Below, in pieces: positions 18,079 through 24,576 of a stretch of DNA of 64,000 bases. Where the stretch lies: the NCBI GenBank assembly GCA_947164965.1, contig CAMUYR010000006.1, positions 79,705 to 143,704 of the forward strand, written 5' to 3'. Source of the stretch: an uncultured Prevotella sp. (GTDB lineage Bacteria > Bacteroidota > Bacteroidia > Bacteroidales > Bacteroidaceae). A model generated the notes under the pieces. That model was not told where the DNA came from. It did not search any database and worked only from the letters and a program-made list of their open reading frames with translations. The stretch's first letter is position 1. Each line of letters opens with the position of its first letter. Made by a program: the position numbers and the translations under genes.

Positions 18079-18702
18079 ATGGCAAGTAAAGAAGATATAT
18101 TAAAGAAGTATCGCGCGAACGTGCGCGAGAAGTTCGACATGCCCGACCTAAGCGACATCCGGGGCATCACCTACCCCGACCCGCTGTTGCAGTTTATGAA
18201 CATGACGAAGAGCGTGGGCGGCAATGCCATCGAGGTGGAGAAGGGACGCGACATCAACGAGCTCATCCGCGAGCTGTATCCTGATGCCAAGGAGATAGCC
18301 TCCAACCTGCCCGAGATTACCATTGCTACGCGCAATCCTGACGAGGTAGGTCGTGCGCGCGACTTGAACGGCACCGACGTTGGCGTCATTCGTGGCAGCT
18401 TTGGCGTAGCCGAGAATGCCTGCGTGTGGATTCCCCAGCAGATGAAGGAGAAAGCCGTCTGCTTTATCAGCGAGAACCTCATCATCCTGCTCGACAAGAA
18501 GCAGATAGTCAACAACATGCACGAAGCCTACGCACGGTTGTCAAACACCAGCGGCAAAACCGCTGGCGACACGGAGCTGTTCGACCAGTACGGCTACGGC
18601 ACGTTCATCAGCGGTCCGTCGAAAACTGCCGACATTGCCCAGGTGCTGGTCATGGGTGCCCAAGCCGCCCGCTCGGCAACGGTGCTGCTGTTGGATGAAT
18701 AG
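18079..18702 (+). CDS. lutC: lactate utilization protein LutC (LUD domain)
   Basis: A 207-residue LUD-domain protein, third member of LutABC. The family core is visible as FGVAENACVWI near residue 112 and the C-terminal FISGPSKTADI near 175, the LUD signature region. It has no Fe-S cluster of its own. The gene ends inside the first of two palindromic GGAAATTCC repeats. Confidence 0.92.
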   Translation: MASKEDILKKYRANVREKFDMPDLSDIRGITYPDPLLQFMNMTKSVGGNAIEVEKGRDINELIRELYPDAKEIASNLPEITIATRNPDEVGRARDLNGTDVGVIRGSFGVAENACVWIPQQMKEKAVCFISENLIILLDKKQIVNNMHEAYARLSNTSGKTAGDTELFDQYGYGTFISGPSKTADIAQVLVMGAQAARSATVLLLDE

Positions 18703-18733
18703 GAAATTCCCTACGACATTATAGGAAATTCCC
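18699..18733. repeat. Two-copy 22-bp palindromic repeat after lutC
   Basis: ATAGGAAATTCCC occurs at 18699-18711 and again at 18721-18733, a 22-base period. Each holds the palindrome GGAAATTCC. The first copy overlaps the lutC stop codon. Confidence 0.7.
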
Positions 18734-18758
18734 CTCATTGCGTTTCGGGAAAAAACAC

Positions 18759-18766
18759 TACTTTTG
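18759..18766 (+). promoter_or_regulatory. -7 element upstream of the secreted protein gene
   Basis: TACTTTTG, 19 bases before the ATG at 18785. It separates this gene from the lut operon. Confidence 0.5.
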
Positions 18767-18784
18767 TGGCAATAATCATCCACA

Positions 18785-19639
18785 ATGGTAACAGTTATGA
18801 AAGAATCATGCTTAAAAAGTCTCCTGTTTCTCGTGGCAATGGCCCTGTCTGTGCCTTCGTATGCGCAGAAGATGGATTTTTTAGGACCTGACAAGAACAA
18901 CCAGAAGGTCATCAAACGATACAACCGCTATTATCACAAAGCATTTGCCCCAGGTATGGGAGGCATGGGAATAGGTTATACCGCCGTGTTTGGCGTGAAG
19001 AAAAATTCGATCATGTCGACCGACGACATCGAAGTGAACGTTGTCAAGCGATGGGTTCAGGATGCTGCCATCAATGATATGGAAAACCGCTTGTACTTCA
19101 TTGAAATCAAGAACAAGTCGGACAAGACTCTGTATATCGACAAGAGTCATTGCTACAGAGTATACCACAATGGCACAAAATACTGTTACTTTGACGCCGA
19201 ACGAGATGCCAAACGAAACGTTCAGCGCATCATGGCCATTCCGCCGCACACGAAGAAAAACCTGTCGGACTATCATGCAGAATTAATCAAAAAGGAGAAA
19301 TACTCAGAACTCAAAATCATCGACTATCCAGAGGAATTCAATTGGGATGCAAAAGAGGCCGGAATCTGTGAAGGTTTTCTGGGCCAATACGAAGTCAGGT
19401 CGTTCACAGAAGACAAGTCGCCCTATTACCGATCGTTCGTGATTTCATACTCGAAGGATGAGGATTTCTCTACCTACTCCCTGCTGACCATCAATTTCTA
19501 CATACGTCAGCTGATTGGTTGCTACTATCCTGAGCTGTATCGCGACAACGACATCTTCGACCGGTTCGGAGGCGATGAGTATACCATTACCAATTGTGAG
19601 TACGGGTATGGAGGCGTCAACCGGTTCAGAAGATTCTAA
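18785..19639 (+). CDS. unknown secreted protein
   Basis: A 284-residue protein I do not recognise. An N-terminal signal peptide (SLLFLVAMALSVPSYAQ) ends in a typical AQ cleavage site, so the protein is probably periplasmic or exported. The mature part is mixed alpha/beta and tyrosine-rich, with phrases such as NRLYFIEIKNKSDKTLYIDK that look like an immunoglobulin-like beta fold, a guess. A second ATG four codons in (18797) could be the true start. Its stop codon TAA (19637-19639) coincides with the outer edge of the left 49-bp direct repeat, so the cassette begins exactly where this gene ends. Confidence 0.75.
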   Translation: MVTVMKESCLKSLLFLVAMALSVPSYAQKMDFLGPDKNNQKVIKRYNRYYHKAFAPGMGGMGIGYTAVFGVKKNSIMSTDDIEVNVVKRWVQDAAINDMENRLYFIEIKNKSDKTLYIDKSHCYRVYHNGTKYCYFDAERDAKRNVQRIMAIPPHTKKNLSDYHAELIKKEKYSELKIIDYPEEFNWDAKEAGICEGFLGQYEVRSFTEDKSPYYRSFVISYSKDEDFSTYSLLTINFYIRQLIGCYYPELYRDNDIFDRFGGDEYTITNCEYGYGGVNRFRRF

Positions 19640-19686
19640 ATAAATAGCCCCACTGTCATCGCTGTCATCGTCATCGCTGTCATCGA
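19638..19686 (+). repeat. Left 49-bp direct repeat of the primase cassette
   Basis: Matches 23834-23882 in the same orientation over 49 bases with two mismatches; the inner 38 bases (19649-19686) are identical. The core is built from the octamer TGTCATCG at 19654, 19663 and 19678 plus a TCATCG. Confidence 0.9.
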
Positions 19687-19720
19687 TGTAACAAAAGAAC
19701 CGTCCCTCTGTTACATAAAG

Positions 19721-19754
19721 AATATCTCTCAAGCCGCATGGCCTGAGAGATATT
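19721..19754 (-). terminator. Hairpin spanning the primase-helicase stop codon
   Basis: A perfect 11-bp inverted repeat AATATCTCTCA / TGAGAGATATT with a 12-base loop includes the minus-strand stop codon at 19729-19731. A second inverted repeat, ATGTAAC / GTTACAT (19686-19692, 19710-19716), lies between it and the left direct repeat. The T-tract on the minus strand is weak, so the terminator role is an inference. Confidence 0.5.
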
Positions 19755-22155
19755 TCTGTGTTTTCCGATACATCTTCGTGACTTCGTCATAGCTGATGAA
19801 TCCACGCTTGGTCCATTGTGCCAACTGATCCTTGGGGTTTGGATTCTTCTTACCCTGCTGAATACGCATGGAGCGGCATTCCTCACGGGTAAACTCATCG
19901 GATAGCAGGTCGAGCATGTTGGCCATACCGCCATGAGCAGCCTTCTTCTCCACCTCCATGTCTTCATTGAGGGCTTCGCTGAATAAGCTCATCTTAACCC
20001 ACATGTCGTAGTCAAAGGCCCAACGGCAGAATTCTTCAATATCACGCGACCATTTGTAGCCGTTCATGACGTAGAGAATACAAGCCTTACGGAAGGCGAT
20101 GACGGCACCACGACGGGCCAATATCCGATAACCGTCATCGTCGAACAAGGCGGCACGTTCAACCCCCAGCTTACACAGGTCACCAGCCATCTTCTTAGCC
20201 TGCTGACAGACAATGAGTCCCCTGTCCTTCGCTTCGTCAAGCAGTTGCAGATAGGCCATCATCTGCTGCTCGTACTTCTCGTCGTAACGCTTGTAGACGG
20301 GTATTTCACCATTGTCCTCAATCTCTGGAATAGTACAGAAATTCAGGCGCGACACGGTACCATCGTTCACGTTCTTGCGGAAGAATCGGATGGCGGAAGC
20401 AGGCGTGGTCGATGCATTCCAACACCAGCGCATAGGAGCACGGGCTGTCACCGACTGAGCACCAACGCGCTCTTGTCCATACATATCCGTATCGAAGTTA
20501 CGGCAAATAATGCGACTCACCATCTCCCTTGAGCTACCGCCCGCCATCTTCGACAGCATCTCCACTTCGTCCATACGCGTATAGAGACACTTATGGCCTG
20601 CTCGCTCGGCATCAGCCAGACGTTGTGTAAAAGCGGCATTGGTCATATCGGAATCGTTCACCTGGATACAGATGTCCGTGGGACGAACCATACCTTTCTT
20701 GTTGGCCGATTTGCTATTCTGCTCGTCCTTCCACTGTTGCTCCTGCTCACGGCAGAGGGCGTCACGGGCCATGATGTCCTTCAGACAGACGTCGATGGGT
20801 TTCTTGATACACGACTTACCTGTCGACATCGGTGCCACCAGCACATTCATCATCGTAGCCTCCATCTCCGAATTGTCAGCATACTCCAGTTTCACACCAC
20901 CCATGCGTGTAGCAAAGGCTGGAAAGATAGCGTGAGCCATAGCCGCACGACAGTGGTCGGGTACCTTCGAGATGGCAACACGAATGGGGGTAGGCAAACG
21001 GTGGGGCATCTCAGGCTCCTTCATCAGCGACTCGCGACTCTTACCCTGCTCCATATTCAGTCGGCGACGGCAGAGATCGATAGTCAGCTTTATCTTCGGA
21101 CTCATCGCACCTGCCTGCTTACGCTTGCATGCATTCTGAATGGTTTCCGTCACACGCGTGTGATCCTCACCAAAATCGGGCATTACCTGACGAATCCACT
21201 GAGGGTCATCGTTGCAGACGTGGCGAAGATGGCAACTCATTGAGAAGATGAAGTCGTTCCTGTTGCCGTGCTCTGGTGCTCCACCCAGCTGATCGGCCAA
21301 CTCCTCGACAATCATCGTGTAAGGAATGCCGTTGTACTCCGTGGGATAGTCGCTCAGGGAAATTTTTCCCTCAGTGGCAACAGGGGAAATTTTTCCCTCG
21401 TTGGCAACCGATGCAATTTTGCTTTCGTTGGACGTCGGCGCAATTTTGCTTTCGTCTTCCGATGTCAGGGAAAATTTTCCCTCACGTCCATCAATGTCCA
21501 ATCCACGCTCGGCATAGGCCTTGCGGCGCAGGGCGATCTCCTCGTCCGAGAGGCGCGTCTGCCATTCAGGGCTGGTGTAGAGCTGCGAGCAGCTGTCTAC
21601 GATGTAGATCATGCGCTCAGGCGAGCAGCAGTCTTCATCGAAGTCAACACCCAGCGCATCGGTATAGGCCAACTGGGCTTCCCTGATGGTCTTGCCCACA
21701 GGGATGCGGATGTCGATGTGCAGCTTCTTCGATGCCGAATACTCCATGTGGAGCAACATGCCCTGCCACTCGCTGTCTTTCTTATTATTAAGAATGAACG
21801 CACGTGTGCGCGCGATGTCCACCTGGCTGGCATCGTCGATGTCAACGCAGGTCTGGAACGTGAACTCCTCGGGCAAGATACAATCCTGCGCACGATGGTC
21901 GTCAGCGAAACGGAAGTAGTGCGGACAGCGGAAAGGCAACTGGCTCTTCAAATTGCGGCGCTCGTCCACATTCTCCGTAGCGCGAATACGGGTTATCAAA
22001 CTTGCCACCTCGTCAGACTTGGTGACGTTAACAAACTCCTCGAGGCTAGCCTCGAACACTTGGCCTTTCTGGCCACGAACCTTGCGGTTCATTGCGATTG
22101 ATTTTTTCAATGTCATCATATCCATAATTTTTCTTTTCTTTTTTTGATTAAACAT
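19729..22155 (-). CDS. BT4734-like/DUF3987-type primase-helicase
   Basis: About 808 residues from MFNQKKKRK. The ORF-track start (22236) lies upstream of the promoter at 22201-22233; MDMMTLKKS (22125) is another possible start. The N-terminal part resembles BT4734-type domains related to archaeo-eukaryotic primases: VDIDD near 104, KKLHID near 143 and GVDFDED near 169 could be the DxD, H and D motifs. The C-terminal half is a DUF3987-like ATPase with a Walker A variant APMSTGKS near 441 and an acidic MDEVEML near 528 as Walker B. Between them lies a linker of about five nonapeptide repeats. It is last in the cassette's gene order. Primase activity is inferred from family, not shown. Confidence 0.75.
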   Translation of the reverse strand: MFNQKKKRKIMDMMTLKKSIAMNRKVRGQKGQVFEASLEEFVNVTKSDEVASLITRIRATENVDERRNLKSQLPFRCPHYFRFADDHRAQDCILPEEFTFQTCVDIDDASQVDIARTRAFILNNKKDSEWQGMLLHMEYSASKKLHIDIRIPVGKTIREAQLAYTDALGVDFDEDCCSPERMIYIVDSCSQLYTSPEWQTRLSDEEIALRRKAYAERGLDIDGREGKFSLTSEDESKIAPTSNESKIASVANEGKISPVATEGKISLSDYPTEYNGIPYTMIVEELADQLGGAPEHGNRNDFIFSMSCHLRHVCNDDPQWIRQVMPDFGEDHTRVTETIQNACKRKQAGAMSPKIKLTIDLCRRRLNMEQGKSRESLMKEPEMPHRLPTPIRVAISKVPDHCRAAMAHAIFPAFATRMGGVKLEYADNSEMEATMMNVLVAPMSTGKSCIKKPIDVCLKDIMARDALCREQEQQWKDEQNSKSANKKGMVRPTDICIQVNDSDMTNAAFTQRLADAERAGHKCLYTRMDEVEMLSKMAGGSSREMVSRIICRNFDTDMYGQERVGAQSVTARAPMRWCWNASTTPASAIRFFRKNVNDGTVSRLNFCTIPEIEDNGEIPVYKRYDEKYEQQMMAYLQLLDEAKDRGLIVCQQAKKMAGDLCKLGVERAALFDDDGYRILARRGAVIAFRKACILYVMNGYKWSRDIEEFCRWAFDYDMWVKMSLFSEALNEDMEVEKKAAHGGMANMLDLLSDEFTREECRSMRIQQGKKNPNPKDQLAQWTKRGFISYDEVTKMYRKTQKYLSGHAA
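21356..21482. repeat. Five palindromic repeats inside the primase-helicase gene
   Basis: Short palindromes centred at 21363.5, 21390.5, 21417.5, 21444.5 and 21474.5: GGGAAATTTTTCCC twice, GCAATTTTGC twice, and the perfect 16-mer AGGGAAAATTTTCCCT. Spacing is 27, 27, 27 and 30 bases. They encode nine-residue repeats of the type E-G/S-K-I/F-S/A followed by four variable residues (residues 225-270), in the linker between the primase-like and ATPase parts. Confidence 0.85.
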
Positions 22156-22200
22156 ATTTTTACTTCTCACTTTGCGGGCACCGGCCGGGTTTCCGTGATG

Positions 22201-22233
22201 CAAAGTTAATAATAAAAATAAGGTATATGCAAA
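22201..22233 (-). promoter_or_regulatory. Promoter of the primase-helicase gene
   Basis: On the minus strand TTTG (complement of 22230-22233), 21 bases, then TAACTTTG (complement of 22201-22208). Transcription would start near 22198, so the protein must start at 22155 or later. Confidence 0.6.
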
Positions 22234-22253
22234 CAATTAAACCACTTTCCTAC

Positions 22254-22301
22254 CGTCGGAAGAAAGTTGGAAAAAGTTCGGAAAAGTTCGGAAAAACTAT
22301 G
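22254..22301. repeat. Short GGAAAAGTTC tandem repeats upstream of the primase-helicase
   Basis: Three degenerate units of about 10 bases (GGAAAAAGTTC, GGAAAAGTTC, GGAAAAACTA), preceded by GGAAGAAAGTT, lie just upstream of the promoter. Confidence 0.6.
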
Positions 22302-22333
22302 GAAATCTCAGGAATTCCTTCGGCATATTTTTG

Positions 22334-22393
22334 GGTAACAATTGCTACCATTAAAGGTAACAATTGCTACCATTAAAGGTAGCAATTGCTACT
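22334..22393. repeat. Three-copy 22-bp array of a 16-bp palindrome
   Basis: GGTAACAATTGCTACC at 22334-22349 and 22356-22371, then GGTAGCAATTGCTACT at 22378-22393, separated by ATTAAA. The unit is palindromic around CAATTG. The array begins at the base after the stop codon of the 198-residue gene (minus strand) and lies upstream of the primase-helicase promoter. Confidence 0.9.
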
Positions 22394-22990
22394 TCAGAAG
22401 TCGGCGCTGATGGTGCGCATCAAGATGGGTGCAAACTCGAGGGCTATCTGGTTGCAGATGATGCGCTCGGCGGCTAGCGTAGGGTTGATGTATGACGTTT
22501 CCGGTTTGGGCCATTGCGACCACGGTTGTTCATGTTTCATCAGGTATTCGTAGTCACCATGCTTGCGCACGGTGTCGCGACCCTTGTCGGGAATCATTGA
22601 GCAGATGATGGTATCGAAGCGGTTTGGCGTCAGTTGAACGAGGATGAGTTCGTCAGTCATCACGCGCATGACGTGTGCCCACGTCCAGTTCTCTTGTTTC
22701 GAGGCAATGACGTCGTTTATGTGGCGAACGATTTCTATCAGCTTCAGAGCCGTTTCGGGCTGACGATAGCGGGGCATGAACTCACGCGGCATCTTCTTAG
22801 GGTCAATCTCCTGGCCTTCACGCAGTCGCTTCAACAATTGGCGGGCTTCTTCGGCACAATTCATCTCCTCGCCCCACCGCTGTATCAGTTCGATGTAGGG
22901 TCGGCGCTGCGCTTCAGTAGCCTTCGTCTGCGCAATGCCCAGAACGTATTCTACGGGTATGGGGTCAATCCCAGTCAGACTAGTCTTCAT
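22394..22990 (-). CDS. unknown cassette protein (middle gene)
   Basis: About 198 residues from MKTSLTGIDP; the track start at 23005 is also open. I do not recognise a family. It lacks a signal peptide and membrane segments, is mainly helical and charged, and is Trp-containing (ENWTWAHVMRV, EQPWSQWPKPETSY). Its ATG lies inside the last codons of the upstream gene (11-base overlap), so translation is probably coupled. Position between an unknown gene and the primase-helicase suggests a partner or regulator of that protein, an inference. Confidence 0.7.
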   Translation of the reverse strand: MKTSLTGIDPIPVEYVLGIAQTKATEAQRRPYIELIQRWGEEMNCAEEARQLLKRLREGQEIDPKKMPREFMPRYRQPETALKLIEIVRHINDVIASKQENWTWAHVMRVMTDELILVQLTPNRFDTIICSMIPDKGRDTVRKHGDYEYLMKHEQPWSQWPKPETSYINPTLAAERIICNQIALEFAPILMRTISADF

Positions 22991-23657
22991 GCTTGAATCC
23001 CTCAATGTGTTGGTCAGCGTTCAAACGGTTGGTTACCTCCGTCAATTGGCCGTCGTTTGTCTGGAAGCGGATGTCGATGATGTCATCATAGAAATGACCT
23101 GTGTATACGCTCAACTGATAGCTCAGGTCATGATAAACCTCATCGGCAGTACCTTCCGACTGGAAATAGAAGCCCTGAAAGCGATTGCTGCGGACGCGAT
23201 AGATGGCATCGGGATCGCCTGAGAATCCTTTCATACACCAAACGTCCAGCGTGGCCTGATAGTGCATCACCTGCTTTTCCTCGTCCGTTTCAGGGTCCTT
23301 CTCCACGGGCATCGTTATCTTGCAGCCCAGCAGCTTCATGCGTTCCAATATATATTCGGCACCAGCGGGCTCCAGCTGTTGGAAATCGTACTCAATCATC
23401 TTGGCTACCCAGTAGAGGTTGGTACCGCCCGCAGGACAAAGCACGCGGCAATCGTGCAGCTCGGCATAGTCGATGAGCGTGCCCGCAGGAAATTCCTCAC
23501 CTTCGTCGATGACGGGATAGGAAGCACTGTCCATAATGCCTCCTGCTGCCTCATCGTCGTCGTTCCATACCATCAGCGTGGCAATGTGCCTGCCAACCTT
23601 GCCCCCAGCGTATATCACGTTGTAAGGCGCATCGAGTTTTATCAGTTTCGAATTCAT
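22980..23657 (-). CDS. unknown cassette protein (first gene)
   Basis: A 225-residue acidic soluble protein I do not recognise. No signal peptide or membrane segment is visible. It begins MNSKLIKLDAPYNVIYAGG and contains a WNDDDEAAGG loop and many aromatic residues (VYHDLSYQLSVYTGHFYDD). It is the first gene of the three-gene minus-strand run and is read from a near-ideal promoter whose expected start lies only a few bases from the ATG, so the mRNA may be leaderless. Confidence 0.75.
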   Translation of the reverse strand: MNSKLIKLDAPYNVIYAGGKVGRHIATLMVWNDDDEAAGGIMDSASYPVIDEGEEFPAGTLIDYAELHDCRVLCPAGGTNLYWVAKMIEYDFQQLEPAGAEYILERMKLLGCKITMPVEKDPETDEEKQVMHYQATLDVWCMKGFSGDPDAIYRVRSNRFQGFYFQSEGTADEVYHDLSYQLSVYTGHFYDDIIDIRFQTNDGQLTEVTNRLNADQHIEGFKHED

Positions 23658-23662
23658 GACTG

Positions 23663-23694
23663 CAAAGGTAGTGTTTTATTTTCAATCCACCAAA
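23663..23694 (-). promoter_or_regulatory. Near-leaderless promoter of the cassette operon
   Basis: On the minus strand TTTG (complement of 23691-23694), exactly 20 bases, then TACCTTTG (complement of 23663-23670). The ATG is at 23655-23657, five bases beyond the end of the -7 box, leaving essentially no 5' leader. Confidence 0.75.
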
Positions 23695-23700
23695 TTTTTC

Positions 23701-23756
23701 GCTGACGATGACACCGATGACACCGATGACACCGACCTATTTTTGTCATCGTTAGC
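23701..23756. repeat. Inverted octamer repeats with a 13-bp stem
   Basis: CGATGACA occurs at 23706, 23715 and 23724 (9-base period), the reverse complement of the TGTCATCG octamer of the direct repeats. GCTGACGATGACA (23701-23713) also pairs with TGTCATCGTTAGC (23744-23756), with one G:U, to form a stem with a 30-base loop. Confidence 0.8.
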
Positions 23757-23770
23757 AGGGAAATCAGTTC

Positions 23771-23805
23771 TTTATATATATAATATATATATTATATAAT
23801 ATAAA
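23771..23805. other. 35-bp pure A/T tract between octamer repeat blocks
   Basis: An uninterrupted run of A and T, mostly alternating, lies between the inverted octamers (23701-23756) and the right direct repeat. The order, repeats flanking an A/T-rich tract beside a replication-type gene, resembles an iteron origin with an unwinding element; function is unproven. Confidence 0.6.
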
Positions 23806-23833
23806 GCTACTGCAAATTGCTCCCACTACGGCA

Positions 23834-23882
23834 AAATAAACAGGCCCACTGTCATCGCTGTCATCGTCATCGCTGTCATCGA
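23834..23882 (+). repeat. Right 49-bp direct repeat of the primase cassette
   Basis: Matches 19638-19686 with two mismatches, identical over 23845-23882. Octamers TGTCATCG are at 23850, 23859 and 23874. The next gene (minus strand) ends 8 bases further on. Confidence 0.9.
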
Positions 23883-23889
23883 GACATGT

Positions 23890-24531
23890 TTATTTCCTGA
23901 CAACGACGGCATTGGGATATTTCTTGGGGTCGAGCACGAAGAGGTTGTCGCTCACGCCCAGTTTGATCTTCGTCACCGTCATCTTCATCTTGGCTATGCT
24001 CACCTTCGTCTCATACTCGTGCAGCATGTACGTGTCCTTCACGATGCGGATGATGCTCTTCTTGGGCATGTCCTTCGTCAGCGGACCGGTGAAGGTAATC
24101 TCGTAGAACTTGTCCGTGGTCTTCAGCTTCGCCTTCTTGTACTCCTTGTCCAAGCCCATGTCGACAGAGAATTTCTCCTTCTTCTTTTTCGCACCCTTCG
24201 TGATGGTCAGCGTGTCGCGCTCGTCCTTATCAACGGCCTTCCCATAGGTCCACGTCTGTGTGCCGTCGTAGCCCGTCTCGCGATACATCTCGTGGCCCTT
24301 CACTTTCATCTTCATGGTCGAAAACGACTTGTCGCCCTTCTTGCACATCTTCATCGTACCGTCCATCGATATGATGACGGCACCCACGTGCAACTTCATG
24401 TCGAGCTCGAGGCCGTTATCGTTCTTGAATTTCTCGCCACACTTCTTCATAATTTCCGTTACTTCGGCAGGAATCTGCGCCTGCGCTACCATACAAAGCT
24501 GCAAGAGCAGCAAAATCAGAATCTGTTTCAT
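23890..24531 (-). CDS. LolA-like secreted protein
   Basis: About 213 residues from MKQILILLLLQLCMVAQAQ, a clear signal peptide; the track start at 24558 lies in a tandem duplication and would spoil the signal peptide. The mature protein is lysine-rich and beta-rich, with TMKMKVKGHEMYRETGYDG and a C-terminal KIKLGVSDNLFVLDPKKYP typical of LolA/LolB-like lipoprotein-binding folds. A carrier role at the outer membrane is plausible but not certain. It is last in the long minus-strand run that starts with the MATE gene and its stop lies at the edge of the right direct repeat. Confidence 0.7.
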   Translation of the reverse strand: MKQILILLLLQLCMVAQAQIPAEVTEIMKKCGEKFKNDNGLELDMKLHVGAVIISMDGTMKMCKKGDKSFSTMKMKVKGHEMYRETGYDGTQTWTYGKAVDKDERDTLTITKGAKKKKEKFSVDMGLDKEYKKAKLKTTDKFYEITFTGPLTKDMPKKSIIRIVKDTYMLHEYETKVSIAKMKMTVTKIKLGVSDNLFVLDPKKYPNAVVVRK

Positions 24532-24532
24532 A

Positions 24533-24576
24533 TCATTAAATGTACTGTTTACCGTCATTAAATGTACTGTTTACCG
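24533..24576. repeat. Perfect 22-bp tandem duplication at the fdtB stop
   Basis: TCATTAAATGTACTGTTTACCG occurs twice in direct succession (24533-24554 and 24555-24576). On the minus strand the upstream copy encodes the last residues (GKQYI) and TAA stop of fdtB; the second copy repeats that coding end in the intergenic gap. Confidence 0.92.

Larger units (their letters stand above)
19638..23882. mobile_element. Candidate 4.2-kb primase cassette bounded by direct repeats
   Basis: The region lies exactly between the stop codons of two convergent genes (18785-19639 plus, 23890-24531 minus) and is bounded by 49-bp direct repeats. It contains three same-direction genes: a 225-residue unknown, a 198-residue unknown and a BT4734/DUF3987-type primase-helicase. 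Its upstream end carries octamer repeats in both orientations and a 35-bp A/T tract. I see no integrase, transposase or resolvase, so if it moves it does so with help from elsewhere. The alternative is a resident locus with expanded repeats at each end. Confidence 0.45.

Noticed and set aside
19445-19732. Minus-strand ORF with DSDDDDSDDSG
   Set aside because: The Asp/Ser run is only the octamer repeat read through; the ORF overlaps the plus-strand secreted protein gene and the hairpin.
22156-22236. N-terminal extension of the primase-helicase ORF (MFAYTLFLLL)
   Set aside because: It looks like a signal peptide but lies on and upstream of the promoter at 22201-22233, so it would not be transcribed.
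22334-22393. CRISPR-like array
   Set aside because: Spacers are identical 6-base ATTAAA stretches and only three units exist; no cas genes in the window. It is a palindromic tandem repeat, not CRISPR.
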